NCBI GenBank assembly: GCA_946699065.1
Contig: CAMPDV010000014.1
Span: 1,302,001 to 1,366,000, forward strand
DNA from: Loxodes magnus
Taxonomy: Eukaryota > Ciliophora > Karyorelictea > Loxodida > Loxodidae
Reading direction: 5' to 3'
Length of the DNA stretch: 64,000 nucleotides
Shown here: one piece after another, positions 50,170 through 63,649 of the stretch
Position numbering within the stretch: position 1 is the first letter of the stretch
Layout: every line of letters begins with the position of its first letter
Made by a program: the position numbers and the translations under genes
Notes under the pieces: generated by a model
Database searches by the model: none
The model's input: the letters and a program-made list of their open reading frames with translations, nothing else
What the model was told of the DNA's origin: nothing

Positions 50170-51200
50170 ATTAAATTAACTAGATATATTTATAATCCAC
50201 TAGACAAGATATTAAATAATACTTATACAATTCATAAATAGACTTAATTATGAGGTTTCTATACTTATAAAATTAAAGTCAATAGCCTGTAATAGCAAAA
50301 GTTTAAATGTCTCTATTTTTTAATATAGCTTGTTTAATACCTAGACCTCAGATATCAGATTCATTCAAAACATTTACTCTTAAAATTAAGAAAAATGTTA
50401 TTAATCTAGATAACTATCCAAGCTATAAAGATAATAGTTGAATAATGTGAAAAATATTGAAGAAAGACAATATAGGCAGTTATTGTATGCTATTTAGATT
50501 TTCTAGTTATACTAAGAATAAAAAAGAGAGGGATATTATAATAATATCAGTAAACTAAAGACCGTTTGAGAAAAGAAATAAAAAATAGCAAAAATATTTT
50601 AAAATAAATGCTATTAAAAACAGAGTAAATGAAAAGAAAATTATCGATTTGCTATTTATTGAAAGAGAAGATATTATATGTAAAGAAGTTATTCAAAATT
50701 AGCATTATTCTATAAAAAGATAGTCGAAAAGTTAAACTTTCATATATAAAGCAAAGAGGAAGTTAATTTTTCAGTCAAAAGTTGCTCAATCTTAAACTGT
50801 ATGGTAAAAATTACAACTATTACAAAGATAGAAAAAATTAAATAAAATGCTCTAGAAAAATAAAACAAAAAAAAAGACAAAAAATCTTACTTGTTGAAAA
50901 ATTATTTGCTAATAAAATTAACTTGGAAATACTAAAAATGAAAAAAGATAATTTAAAATTAAAGCAAGTGATAATTGAAGAAAGAGAAAACTTTTACGAA
51001 AGAAAGAATTCTTATATGAAATTTTAATTAAAAAAGCATAAAGATTTTAAGTTGATATTAGATAATAAATTTTTGGCGTTCGAAATATACAGAAAGAATT
51101 TATTGCTAAATAAATAAAAATGTTGTTGAAATTCTTTGTACAATAGAGAATTTGAATCAATATAAAAAACAAATTTTAAACACTAGAAATGTTGAGAATA
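50170..51200. other. AT-rich spacer between kelch gene K3 and BRF1
   Basis: Nothing recognised. It contains the upstream region of K3 and the 3' flank of BRF1. Confidence 0.4.
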
Positions 51201-51214
51201 GGAGATTATTTTTA

Positions 51215-52256
51215 CTATTTATCAAGCATATCATTCAAATTAGGACTCTCTCTTTTCCTTTTTTCATTCTTTATTTTCTTCTACTGCTTTCCAATTCAGT
51301 CAGCATTCAACTTTTCCTAGAGGAGAGTTTTAATTTTTTCTTCCTAGTCTGTTAACAGGCACTATTTTATTTCTTCATCATCTGTAAAATCTTCAAAATT
51401 TACGTCAGAGTTAGTGATTGCTAAATGCTTAGGTTAATCTCGTAATTTTGTATAGGAAGGAGGATCTAATTCAAATGATATTTGCTCCAAGTTAATGGTT
51501 TAGAGCTCATTTTTAGGTAAAGATGAAGCAGGACTATTTTTAAAGTCATTTATTCTCTTCATAATAGTACTCTCTGATACTTTAAGTGCATTTTGAATGT
51601 CTTTAATTTAGAAGTTTAATTCATGCAATTTAGTTAATATGAGAATGGCAGCACCACAAAGTCCAAAAGGTCTTTTTCTAGTCGTAATTTAGTCTCTTTT
51701 CTTACGTTACAATATTCTTAGTGTTGTCATAGTAACTGAGTTGTTTTTGCCCACAAATTTAGTTTGCTGCAAATCGCTTAATATAAATGCAGGGATCAAC
51801 ATTTGTTATTCTAAGATTAATCTTTTTTAATAATAGCTAAACTAGCTTGATGAAGCATTTTCCTAAAGTAAAAATATTAACTCCAATAGCATCTGCAAAG
51901 TCGATTAATAAATGTGGAGTTTAATCTCTTCTGCATATTACATAAAGTGAAGCAGCTAATGTTTGCTGTGTGTTTCTGCCTTTTAAAAATCTATCCTTTT
52001 GTGCTAAATAATATAATCTTTGTGCTGCTTCTACCTGGTATTGACTTAAATTAAGAAGGGCAACTATACTGCTAAGTTCACATTGCACTCTTCAAGTATT
52101 GAAGTTTAGCGAATTCTAATTGGTGACAATTTAGCCAACTGGATTTTTGTTTACGAAAGTCACTTCGGAAACTAGTTTATTATCTTACTTGATGCTTCCA
52201 CAACTTAAGCACTCATTTTGTTTTCAATCAAGAAAAGAACATGTACAGCAAGTCAT
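51215..52256 (-). CDS. BRF1: BRF1, TFIIB-related factor of RNA polymerase III (TFIIIB subunit), with one frame break
   Basis: The N-terminal zinc ribbon has C3/C6 and C16/C19 (MTCCTC ... ECLSCG), then KLVSEVTFV. First cyclin fold: VEAAQRLYYLAQKDRFLKGR, then TLAASLYVICRRDQTPHLLI, then FTLGKCF and DPCIYIKRFA. Second fold: KNNSVTMTTLRILQRKKRD, RPFGLCGAAILILTKLHEL and VSESTIMKRINDF. Then LDPPSY and the BRF-specific EEIKQCLLTDQEEKIKTLLQ. This is the scaffold that places RNA polymerase III on tRNA and 5S genes. Internal TGA codons (L-D-W-K, N-T-W-R, NAD-W-I) sit inside conserved sequence; the third is Tyr in animal BRF1. One extra base near 51763 shifts the frame between RFA and KFVGKNN: an assembly indel, a mutation, or a frameshift. 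Coding character ends at a TAG/TAA cluster (51215); TGA at 51296 is the alternative stop. Confidence 0.8.
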
Positions 52257-53079
52257 TGATTAGAAGATATTATAGCAATAAGCTAAAGAAAAATTTTTTA
52301 ATTTACTTTTATTAGTTTCTTTTAATAATTATAGTCAAATTAGTTTTAATCATTTTATTACAGCCATAAACATTAATAAGTTGACATCTATAAACTTTAA
52401 GATTTCTTATAATGCTTATATAAACTAGAGTCTTTATCAAGTTTCTAGTTTAACTAAGAACTTAACATATCATACTACTAAGCAAGGCTATTACCTATTT
52501 ATATTATGTATTTTTTATTCTATTTTTGGTTTTTTTTGTGTTTCTTTTTTAATCTTAAAAGATTTGTTTATGAAATAAAAATAGGTTTCTGATATTTGAA
52601 TTTATGTATTGGTATAATTAGTTTTCTAGCTTATTAAAACTTTTTAAAGTTAGATACTTTAAATTTTAATAAAAGTTGATATTTTTACAAGCTTATTAAT
52701 TAATATTAAAATTACCTTTATCTATTTAGAATGTTTTATAAGCTTAATATCTCATATTAATTTTCAGGATTTAATTTAAAATTTTCTTTAGTTTCTGTAT
52801 GTTTAGTACTTACTTCAGCTTTTTTGGATTTTAATATTTCTTTATAAATGCCATCTATTTCTTTTTAGACTTTTAGAAGGAAAAATATAATAGGAGACTG
52901 ATTAAATAGTTGTGAAAGATTAACTAGCAAATACTAAATTAAAAATCAATTAAGTTTTTTTAATTTTATTATGTATTTTTAAGTTACTCCTTAATCCTTT
53001 TTTTATAAATCAAATTTTAACTTAAAATAAAAAATTTAGGATTTTTTTGTTAGAATTATTTCTTCCAAATTTATACATT

Positions 53080-53960
53080 AATTTTTTAATGTTAGTCACG
53101 ATACTCTCTTTTCTTGAATTTTTTTCAGCATAATCTTATCAGCTTTTTTCAAATGCACATACAAATTAAATGTATGATGTTCTTAAAGGTATTTCATCCT
53201 CTAGTCCGCTAACCTCTAGATTTTTCTAGAGGCTAAATATAAAAGTTTGAGTGTTTCTACAATTCTTCTCCTTGCTAAACTTAATGTCCTTGAGATATAT
53301 TTTTGACAAGATAAAGATTGGAATCTTTTATCTTTAATATTTTCTGAATTTGTTGCAATATAATATTTCTCTTTTTAATTTTAGTTGCTGTTTTATCTTC
53401 TTTTTGTTTTCCAACTTCTTAAAGTAGTTTCAGTTCTCTTTTTAGAGTTTTCAAATTTCTTGCATCTTTACCATTGATGTGTTTAAGAGTTACAATAATA
53501 ACGTCTTTTTGTTTCTCATTTAGGATTAAATCTTGCTTTCTTTTCTCTCCCGATCATCTTTGGGTAATTTCCTTATTTTTTAGATCCATTTAAAGTTTCA
53601 ATTTTCGCTGATTTTCTTCTCTTTTTTTAGCTAGTTTTTTTTTATTTCTATTTCTAGTGTTTTGATTAACTGTTCTGGTTTTGTGAAATATTAAAAAATG
53701 CGATAAACTTAGCTCATGAGTCTCGATTCTAATTCTCTATAACTTCAAGTTTTTTCATATATCTTTTTATCTTTCTTCAGCTTTTTGACCAATTCCTGGA
53801 GGTCCAGCTACATTTTCGCCAGATAATCATAGCTTATTTACTGTTCTTTGGTGAGATTCGAGATTTTCGATGGCATAAAATTTTTAATGTTTTCCTAAAC
53901 ATTTTTTTCATGATAAATTAAAAATTATCAAATTCTCCACAAATACAAAAGGAATTCTCA
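53080..53960 (-). CDS. Candidate Lys-rich coiled-coil protein
   Basis: On the minus strand: MPSKISNLTKEQQISYDYLA, then KMQLDLQELVKKLKKDKKIY. Later, in another frame, LNEKQKDVIIVTLKHINGKD, then ARNLKTLKRELKLLQEVGKQ and LARRRIVETLKLLYLA. It is very Lys/Glu/Leu-rich, as in coiled coils. At least one frame change or intron is needed. No family recognised. Confidence 0.3.
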
Positions 53961-53969
53961 ACAGAATAT

Positions 53970-55880
53970 TGACGATCCTTGAGATTTTTTATTAATGCCA
54001 TAAGATTTTATCCTTAATTTATATAAATTAACAGTTTCTCTTCTTAATAGTTATTCAATTTTGTATATGGAATATAATGAAATTTTTAGATTTTTTTTAA
54101 TTATTAAGAATATATTTCAGAGCTAAATAAGCTTAAAAGACACTCAGTTAAGATTCATAAAACATGATTCATTAAAGGTTTATTCATTTATTCAGAATGC
54201 TTTTCTAGCTTTAAATCTTATACTTGCATTGATTTTATTCATTATAGCAGAAATCCCATTTTACGTATTTTAGGGCATTAGCTCATCTCCTTATTCTGCT
54301 TTAGGGAGTGTATAAAATCTTACAAGATTTTTGAAATGCCATGTTGCCACATTTTTTATACCTTAGCAATTTAAAAGCAGTTTTTTTAATTACTGCTAGA
54401 TATTTGGAAGTTTTATCTTGACAATAATTTTTCAAGTTCTTTTTTAGTTCGAAAGAAATCCTAAATACGTGACTTATTACTTTTATACGATTTATTAAGT
54501 TCCAATCTTCAAATGAAGCTATATCATCCTATTTTATTTTTCTATAAAAATAAGATAACTTCACATTTAGGAATATTTATTGATAAGTATTTTCAATCAA
54601 AAATTGTTTTACTTTATTATTTATTGTGTACTTTTCTTGATTTTGACAGTAAATTTTAATCATCAGATCGTCATCTAAAAGTGAAATGTTTATCTAAGTT
54701 CATAAGTTTAAATCCTGGCTAACTACTTTTATTTTCTAAATAAAGATCTATATTATCATAGAACTTTCCTACATAACTCCATTACTATATTAAAGCTTTT
54801 TTTGCACATTTTTCATCTATTAGAAATGATGAAATCAAATTCATAGGAAGATTCAAATGCAATTATAATACTCAATTACAACTTAACTCTTCTAAGTTAG
54901 TCAGATAATAGTTTTCTTTCTATGGAATCAAATATTATCTCGACATCAATAAAAATTGTTATTAACTACATATTTCTTTTTGCTTACTTGTGGAAGATAA
55001 CAAAGATTTGTTATATCACCCAAATTTTAAATATTTTTAGTTATTTTTCATAAATTCCATTTACTAAAATGATTTAAATTTCTTTAATATATCGTACTAT
55101 ACATCTTTTCGTTAGAACTTTATCTTGAAACTTGAGAATAGTGTTTATAAGTGAAACTGGTGCTAATATTTTCAATCATCGTTACTTCCTTTTTTAAATT
55201 TTGAATAATGATTGAAGTGTTAAATTGATCAAGAAATCTTTCAAGTTTAAGCATATTATTTAAAAAAGAGTGAAGAATATAGCATGCTAGATTCCTCAAA
55301 ATAAATTTTCTTTTTATTTTAGTTTGATCTTGAATATTCTCGTAATTCAAAGTAAATTTAGAGGCTTTTATAGCTATTTTAAGATTTTTTCTTTTATCTT
55401 GCAACTTATTTTCATACTTACAAAATTTAGTCTTTTTTTACAATTCACTTTCATTCTTATATTATCTCTCTTTATAATTTTATCTTTTTTTGCTTTATTT
55501 CTGTCTTATAATTAGTCATTATTTCTCTACTTTTATACTTTAATATTTATATTTAGATTCATTATTTAAACTTTAATCACTTTAGTATTCTATTTTTTTC
55601 TTCTTTAATATCTTTTAATTATTTACTCCTCTTCGTTACCTTTTTTAATATTATCCTCTTTAATGCATATAATTATCTATACTTTCACTCCTATCCAATT
55701 TATTTCTATTTTTTTGATCATCTCTCTAAATATACCTTTGCGTACATATTTTTATCTTTTATTTAATATAAGTATTTAATAAATTTTAGCTTATACATTT
55801 AAAAACCTTTTATATAGGTTTTGGCCTTTAAATTAATTTATAATTATCATTATTTTAAATCTTTAATTCTTTAAATCTTT
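53970..55880. other. AT-rich spacer upstream of the candidate coiled-coil gene and downstream of TRIM-like copy 3
   Basis: No motif recognised on either strand; T-rich from 55400 onward, next to the 3' end of TRIM-like copy 3. Confidence 0.4.
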
Positions 55881-55890
55881 TCTTATTCTC

Positions 55891-58240
55891 TCAGTTGCCT
55901 AACCTCTCTATTTGTAACTTATGTTCTTTCCATTCTCTTTCTTTCGTTCTCATGTTATATTAATATAGAATGTTATGCTAAAGTGAATGTGCATTAGTTG
56001 CCTCCCACATTCATATACTCTAATTGCACTCTCATGGATTATACCAAAAGAATTATTAGTCATTGAATGGGAATTATGAACCATCCTCACTAAATTACTT
56101 ACCATCATACTGATAAGTTCTCTTTAAATTATTTTAATTGTCAAATAGTAATATACTTTCTCTATATGCATTAAATATCATTCCCAATGATTTAGCTGCC
56201 TCTGGTAATACTTTTGATTACCTTATCCACTCATTTTTTACTACACTATATTATCATACCTAGTTTATTTCTTCAAATAAAGATTCATTTTCTGTATTAT
56301 TAACTATTACCTCTAAGTTCTATGATATACCCTCCCATTGTTATCACTTGTTCATTCGTCGCACATAACCCCTAATTAGCTAATTATAAGGGATGGTCTG
56401 CTATTATTTATTAATCGTTTGTTTTTATATTATAATATTCACATTTATTTGAAAAAAGAGAAATATTAGGATAAGCATGTTGAGGATCTATACCTCCAAT
56501 AATATACATATTAAACGATACTTAATCATATGCCATTGTCGTTTCTCTTTTAGGATATTTCATATTTAACTTAGTTATCTAGTCATTCTCTATTTTTATT
56601 ATCTCATTCATATGAGATTCTTATGTTCATCCTCCAGCTAATATTAATATATTTTCGGATACTTAATATGAATAAGTATTATTACTGCGTACTGGTAGAA
56701 GATCAAGTATATATTACTTCTTGGTTATTCTTCTAGCTTGATTGGAAGAATCTATAACTATTTTTTGTATAATGTTAGAATTACGCATTATTCTTTAATA
56801 CTTGGTTATGCACTAAGATCCATCTAATAACTGCTACTATTATTATTCTTATTTAACTTGAGTTGCTTAGCCAAATACATGCTATTACTATTACTATTAA
56901 GCTATCATCTCCTAAATATACTTTTGTAAGCTTAAATTCTCTTACTACAAAAGTTATATTTAATTATATTAGTTATTATTTTCTATGAATAAATCCTTTG
57001 GTTTTTATTTTTAATTACTCGTCTCAGATTCATAAAACTTTTGAAATGCTTTAAGTTATTTTTCATAATTTTCTGCAATTGCTTTTTATTTCTATATCTG
57101 AATAGTTAGGAATTGTGCTTATTTTGAATATTCCGCATTTTTCTATGCTAAAATTTAGTCATGCTCTATTTATGCTCTTTAGATAGTCTAATTTTATTTA
57201 TCTACTTAATCTTATAAGTTACTTATTTAAGTTTAAAGAGATTAAATTTAGCCTAATAATTATTGATTTGACAATTCTTTCTCTCCTTATTATTTATTAT
57301 ATTAGTCTTCCTAAGTTTTAAGCTTAAGCTTTAAGTTTTGCATTTGTTGCTTTTACTATGGTATTGCTTTCTTCTAAATTTAAGCATATTCTTTCAACTT
57401 GCTATATTTTTTTACCTAATTTTAATCCAATAAAGCACTTCAGAATTGATTCTCGTAATCTAAATTTTGTTGGAAATTATTTATTAAAGACTATGATGAT
57501 GAAAGCAAATTTTAATAATCTTGAGAATCTATTGAGAAACTTAATTGCTATAAATAAGTGATTTATTAATCACATTCTTATAAAGAGTCTTTTTCCATTT
57601 TGATACTAAGAATCTAGTTTAATTTATTCTAGAGATTCGCATTCACTTCTATCATTTGTTTAATTATAGGACTCATTTATTCTTGGGTTTTTTATATCAA
57701 TATTTTTCTGGCTTGCTTTATTTAATTTTATACCTTATCGTTTATTAGTATAATCTCCTTATAGATTTGATTTTTTTACTAGAGCATTCTCTTTGATATA
57801 ATCGTTAGTTAGTCTTATTTTTAGTTTATCTTTTGAATTATTTCCTATTTTATTTGCTTTTAAAGCTTATTTTACTCTTAGATTCTTTGCTAGATAGATT
57901 AGATATGATGATTCTTATGATACATATTAAAGCATTCTTTGCATACCTATACTTTATCATCTTAGCAATATTAATCTAACTCTTCTTAGTGTTATATGCA
58001 TCTTTAAATTGTCTATTCTTTAGAGGTGGATATAGATTGTAGATATTCGTGGACTATCCTTAGCTAGTTTATCTGTGTTTATGTTTTATGGTTATGAAAC
58101 TGGCATTTGAAATGATTTTAGCTTCTGTACCTGATTTTCAAACACTTTTCACATCTTACACAACCACATTCAACTTATCTCGGTAAATGCTTGACTTAAT
58201 CGAATTCTTTATTACAAGTTTCACAAACCCTCTAGGACAT
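55891..58240 (-). CDS. TRIM-like RING / B-box / coiled-coil / kelch protein, copy 3
   Basis: This is the third and most diverged paralogue, about 776 residues after removing a 19-nt intron at 56292-56310 (2,350 minus 19 is 777 codons). The RING reads CETC ... CGCVRCEKC ... CQFH, and the B-box CIQH ... CQDD ... CKEC ... H-KN-H. The coiled coil is Gln-rich, mostly encoded by TAA/TAG. TGA appears in frame at the same two kelch Trp positions as in copy 2, and once at a position that is Cys in copies 1 and 2. All three genes end at the homologous TGA. An intact frame over 2.3 kb despite clear divergence suggests selection on the protein. Confidence 0.83.
56292..56310 (-). other. 19-nt spliceosomal intron in TRIM-like copy 3
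   Basis: On the minus strand: GTAATAGTTAATAATACAG. Same position and phase (after the first base of a codon) as the introns of copies 1 and 2; removal restores the frame. Confidence 0.85.
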
Positions 58241-58439
58241 TTTTTATAATGGATATTTAAATTAAACTTAAACAAATTCAAAAATTACAATGATTCTTTA
58301 CTCTGTAATTAATCATAAATTTTATAATTAATTAACTTAAAATAAAATTATCTAAAATTATTCATTTATATAAAGAATCCTAAAACAATGTGAAGCTAGC
58401 TTATTACTTTTTAATATCATTCAAACATTAAATAATAGA

Positions 58440-58870
58440 TTGCTAATCAAGAAGTAAAAAGAAGAATAATTATGTGCTGATTCTGAAGAAAAATAGGGCA
58501 TGTAATAAAGATCTGCTGGAGATACCATAAGATTCAAAAATACGAAAATAAAAAATCCTGAAAAGCCTGGTCAAGGTTTATTGTACATCTAAAGGGGAGT
58601 TATATTGAAGACAAATGTATGATGGAGAAAAATTACTCGAATAAATAGTAGATACTCAAAGAAGAAAAGCCAAGCAAATGTTTGAAAAGGACTGAGTTTG
58701 TAACAAGATTCCAACCGTAAAAAAAGGCCAGATTAGTAGAATAGATATACAATACAAGAACATGAACCAGAAGAAAAAATGGAAGATTTCAACGAGTCTT
58801 ACGATGATTTTCGAACCTTTTTTATTTACTAATACGTAGCAAGGCAAACAATGAAAATGACACATTAATA
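58440..58870 (+). mobile_element. CCHC zinc-knuckle element, copy I (fragment)
   Basis: A knuckle at 58475-58516 reads C-WF-W-RKIG-H-VIKI-C: His and last Cys are kept, and the second Cys is TGA. It is followed by CWRYHKIQKYENKKSWKAW (compare CWKYQKIEKK of copy E) and, one frame over, SLVKVYCTSKGELYWRQMYD (compare IKIYYSSEGEIYRK). A frameshift therefore separates the two parts. No 5' part is recognisable. Confidence 0.55.
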
Positions 58871-58899
58871 AATTATCTTATCACTATTATTATATTTTA

Positions 58900-61890
58900 A
58901 TTAGTGAAACTTCAAATAAATTCATAAATTATCAATACTAAATAAATTCACTTCATTCAATTGTAGTTTTTAAGGTAGATAATCTCAAATTTTTATAAAT
59001 AAGCATAATTAAGTTAAAAATTAAGCTGGTAATAAAAAATAATGTAATAGAGGATAAACTATTAAATAAGGAAATTACTAACGAATCTAAAGGAGAGAAA
59101 AGCATAAAAATCAAGTAAATGGAAGAGAAGATTAATCGATTTAACTTACATACTCAATCAATAATCTAATAAAGCTATAGCAAAAGAGATCTTTTGGATA
59201 ATAAAGAAAAAATAAGCAACTAGAAATATAATGAACATTTTAAAAATTATGGGATCTTAAATTAAAAAAAATAGTATAAAGAACAACTTATTTTGAAATA
59301 GCTTAAATCTATTTTTATAGTAAATGCAAAAATAAAATAATACAAAAATTTATGACAAAAAAAGATTATTAAGTGACTGTAGAGTAATTAGAGAATTGAA
59401 ATGAATAGAAAACATTTAAATTATAATTATAAGAATTTAGTTTGTATTATATGAGTGAAATTATGCTAGAATAAGAATAAAACTAAAATTAATTCAAAAA
59501 TAGAAAAGAAATAGTGAAAATAAAATAAAAGAAGAAAAGTATTTTAGATTATTCTTATATAAAAAAAATTGATAGATACGATTGACTATTCATAAGCAAG
59601 TAGATAGTTAAAATTTTTTATAGATAGCTTTTTTAAGATTTTAGCAAGAAAGTTTCAAGGATTTCCATACTCTTATCGTTATATTATACATATTTGAAGT
59701 AAGGTTTAACTAAATAAAAAAATAATAGTATTATAATCAGACTGTTTAAATTAGCATTTACTATAATCCCTTGAAGATATTTCGACAAATGTATCTTTAA
59801 TCTAAACATAATTTTTGATTAACATGAATAATAAAGAAATTAGATATTTAAGTAAAAGTAGTAGAAAAAGAATAAAAAATTAGAATTTTTCTTTCTCGTT
59901 TTATGGATAAAAAAATTTGAAGACTTAATTAAAACTATGGAGTTATACAAGGGATTACCCATAATCATTTACTTTCACTTCCTCTTGTAATATAGTAATA
60001 AGGTCTTTGTAGAAAATAAACACTTCATAAAGCTGAAATGGAGCCGAGCTTATGTTTTGAACAGTAGAGAGGAATAAGCAAAGTGAAAGATATAATAAAT
60101 AAAAGTATATATATAATGGCAAGAAAGATTTTATAGTCCCAGTTTTTGCTTTTTATACGGAAAGAAACTATGAATTATCCAGAATTTGATACAGGGAAAA
60201 CTTTTTGTATATAAATTAATTAAAAATCTATAAAATTTTTAACAGTAAAAAAGATGCTCTTTAGCTTTATGGAATAAAAGGATAGCTAATTCATTATTTA
60301 AAGTCAATTTCTATTTAAAACAATAACAAAAAATTGTAGATAAACTTTATTAAGATGTGATTTACATTATTGAGATATACTCAATGAAGATAATCAGATA
60401 GTAATTTGAAACTTCGCAAAGCATATGGGCAAGAAATCATCTCAATCTTCAATTTTATATCTAATTTTTATATTTCTCAAAATGACTTACGTTTATGTCG
60501 TTATTTGTGAAAAATTAGCCCTGCATATGTTGAGAAGAGGCAGATTCATAAATTTATTTGAATATGTCGAATATTAAGATAATTTAGTAATATTTCCGAA
60601 AGATCTCTTTAAAACCTTGAAAAATGTAATAAGTTATGACTAAATATATTTGAGCTAAATCACATTTCTAAATAATAAATAGAATAAATCTTAAAATCTA
60701 AATTGTTCACAGGATTTTATTAAGAAAAAGATATTTAATATATGGAAAAAGCTTAAAAATAATTAAAGAAGTGGAAATACAAAAAAAGTTTGAGATGTGA
60801 AGAAGAAGATTAAAATAAGAGAAGAAGTAAGGTGAGAAAAGAGATATGACGTCTATAAGATTAAATAAATAAATTATTTAATTTAAATCAGAAAATCTTG
60901 CAATAATATTTGATTAAAATGAAACATTATTATTAATAACTCTCTTTTTTCCTTTTTTTACATTCTTTGTATTTCACTTAAATTATATGCTGTTTATAGC
61001 TTTTTTCTGATTATATTTTCTCTCTTTACTTATAATCTTGCTCTTTTGATTTCATTTTTAACATTTTTAATAACATTAATTTTTGTCTCATGTCTTATTA
61101 TATAAATCACTGAGCAAGAAACCCTTTTATTTACTAATTTTATATTTTATTTTTGCTTTAATTTTATTTACTTTTACTTTGACTTTATTTTCATTTTAAT
61201 CTTCTTTAGCTTTAATTTGTTCTTCTCTTCTCTCTATCCTATTTATTATTTTCAAATATTTTGTTATTTTCCTTCAATTTTACTTAAAGGAATATAGAGT
61301 CTAACTTTATTTTTTAAATATGCTAAAATCTCTATTTAAGCATTCCTATTTCATTAAAAATATAAATTAAAGCAAAACTTTTATATTTCTGTTGCTTTAC
61401 TTTCAAGTTATTTCGTATTTTATATTATATAAAATATATTTCATAAATAGCTTTTTATTAGACAAAAATAAAGGAAAGAAATTGAATTTTGCATTTAATA
61501 AAGTCTTAATTATGAGATAAATGTAGAATAAACTTAAAATATAGTTGAATCAATAAGGCAAAATAATTTTCTCCTAAAACTTAATTTTATTCATAAGCTA
61601 AAATTGTCCAAATTAGTAACACTTAATATTTGTAAAGAAGTAGAAAACTTAGTATATTTAAGATATGACTTTCATTTTTAGAGTTCTATTCTAATAAATG
61701 CTAGTGATATTCTAACTCGTTTAGAAACTACTCAGAAGAATCTCTATATTTCATAACTATGAATATGTTAGGCTATTACTTATCATTTTATTAATTTTAA
61801 ATTAGCATCATTTTAAGAAATTTTATAAACGAAGTAACATAGTAATAAACTAACATAAACTATTTTAAATTAAAGAATAACCTATAATAA
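58900..61890. other. AT-rich region without recognisable gene
   Basis: Low-complexity sequence, A-rich then T-rich from about 60930. No element or gene motif recognised. Confidence 0.45.
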
Positions 61891-61911
61891 TTATATCAAT
61901 AAATAAATATT

Positions 61912-62305
61912 GTTATAGACCACGTGGAACCTCGTAAACGCAGCTCTTTCAATATTAGTATTTCATATTTAAAAAAATCTTCTCATATTTCTGGTCGTTG
62001 TTTTAGTCGTCCAATGAGTCGCATCAGCTTCTCCAAATGGGAAATCTGCTTATTAAAGATTATTCTCGAATTTTTAATCAAATACTCCAGTCTTCTGGAA
62101 TAAGATCAAATAAAAATTAATAATTAAGTCATTAGAAGGCCTGTCAGTTAAACTTTCATACTGATAGCGAGAACCCTAGGCAAGTATTGTTTGCTTCTTC
62201 CGATCTGTCCACTCTTCCCTGTGATAGCATCTAGTGTGAGATTACTCTCAATATAGTATACACTGCACCAGATAATTTACTAATTCTCCTGACCACAGCC
62301 GACAT
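61912..62305 (-). repeat. About 390-bp dispersed repeat, copy 2
   Basis: Partner of 20745-21135. On the minus strand it directly follows a candidate coding stretch (62437-62939), and the same frame continues through the repeat to a TGA at 61896. Relative to copy 1 it has an extra T in the GGGAAATC block region and other indels. Confidence 0.55.
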
Positions 62306-62436
62306 CTCTTTTATTTTTATATTAATAATGAACTACAAAGGTTCCAACTTTAATAGGCTTTTCACAATTCTAAAGTTTAATTGTTTTGTTAAATCTTAAA
62401 TTACCAGTTTTGTATGGATCGCTTTCCTAAAAAGCA

Positions 62437-62939
62437 TATCTACTTGTGCTGATTTAAACCTTTTTTATAATTGAAATTTTGGTTCAGTCAAGTTCACTAC
62501 CTAACATTTGCTCGTTTATTCTTTGTTGTGCTATTACTATGTCTCTTAAAATTTTGCTGCCTCTACACATTTTCTTTCTGCTAAAGTCCCATTTGGAATG
62601 CAAAATAATTGCTGGACAGTTGCCATAATTTTGAGTTTTCTTTTTATTATTATCGTTTAAAGTATAAGAACTATCTTACCATTTGGCTAATTCTCCTGCA
62701 ATATCAGCATTACTTTATTCTCTTATATAAATAAATGCTTTCTGGCTAATTTTTATATCCTACATCTATAATTCATAGACATATTTTAAAGAATTAAGCT
62801 TTTCGTCAGTTCTGCAAATTAATTTCTCTTTGTCTCTAATTACTTGATTCTCACATTCGCTGAATATCTATAGTTAGTTTTTTATTCTTAGGTATTAGAA
62901 GTCAGACTTGCAATTTTTCCTTCAAGCTCTTTCATACAT
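62437..62939 (-). CDS. Candidate coding segment, charged protein
   Basis: From ATG 62939 the frame reads MYERAWRKNCKSDFQYLR, then SECENQVIRDKEKLICRTDE, KAFIYIREQSNADIAGELAK and RDIVIAQQRINEQMLGSELD. The composition is clearly richer in D, E, R, C, G and A than the AT-rich background. Under UGA = Trp the frame stays open to TGA 61896 (347 residues), but the last third overlaps a dispersed repeat. No family recognised, and the end of the gene is uncertain. Confidence 0.35.
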
Positions 62940-63367
62940 CTTAAAATTTGATATTTTCCTTCTTTTATTTTTGAATTCTATAATTATAGTTTGCTAACTT
63001 TACTCTGTTTGATATGAATCCTTATTAAAAGTGACTTTTGCAAGAAATGTTCCATTTTATTAAATAAACCATATTTAAACTTCTAATATTACTTAGTAAG
63101 CAAGTCTAAAATAATTTTATTATACAAGTTTTTATATTTTTATTATATAAAAATTATATCATTTTGGATATAATTTAAAGTTAAATCATTTATAACAGAC
63201 TACTAATAATATGGCTCAGAAAATAGTAGAGATGTACAAATTTATAATAATATCATACTTACACCATTTTCTAGCTTTTTATTTGGAGCATTAGGTTGCT
63301 TTTTTTTGTAACCTATTTAGCAAGTAAGTTTAATATTTTAGTAAAAGGCCAAAAATTTAACATACAA

Positions 63368-63649
63368 ATGAGGAAACATAAGTTTTTAATGAATTTGTAA
63401 ATCAAAGATAAAAAGAAGAGGAATATGCTTTTAGTCGCAAGATTACAGGAAGTAAATGTTTATATGGAAATTATGAAAGATCCAGTAATAACACCTTAAG
63501 GAAATAGTTACGAAAGATAGGCTCTCAATGATTGAATAAGAGACAAAGGAACGGATCCATTAACTACTGAACCTTTAAGGGAAGAAGATATAAAATAAAG
63601 CATTAATTTAAAAAATTAGATACAAGAGTACATGCCTAGAAGGCATTGA
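63368..63649 (+). CDS. U-box protein (probable E3 ubiquitin ligase), 3' part
   Basis: Ninety-three residues from the nearest in-frame ATG to TGA at 63647. The U-box reads MEIMKDPVITPQGNSYERQA, then LNDWIRDKGTDPLTTEP and LREEDIKQ. This matches the family pattern in which a Trp follows the second helix; here that Trp is TGA. U-box domains recruit E2 enzymes. The usual Cys-Pro-Ile before the domain is missing in this frame. The first exon may therefore lie upstream: a GT...AG segment of 18 nt (63324-63341, GTAAGTTTAATATTTTAG) could be an intron joining an ATG near 63211. That join does not yet give a clean frame. Stop TGA is followed by AT-rich sequence. Confidence 0.7.

Noticed and set aside
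51735..51753. A 19-nt GT...AG segment in BRF1 (GTGGGCAAAAACAACTCAG) as an intron that would repair the frame
   Set aside because: The segment encodes GKNNSV, which matches conserved BRF1 sequence, so it is coding.
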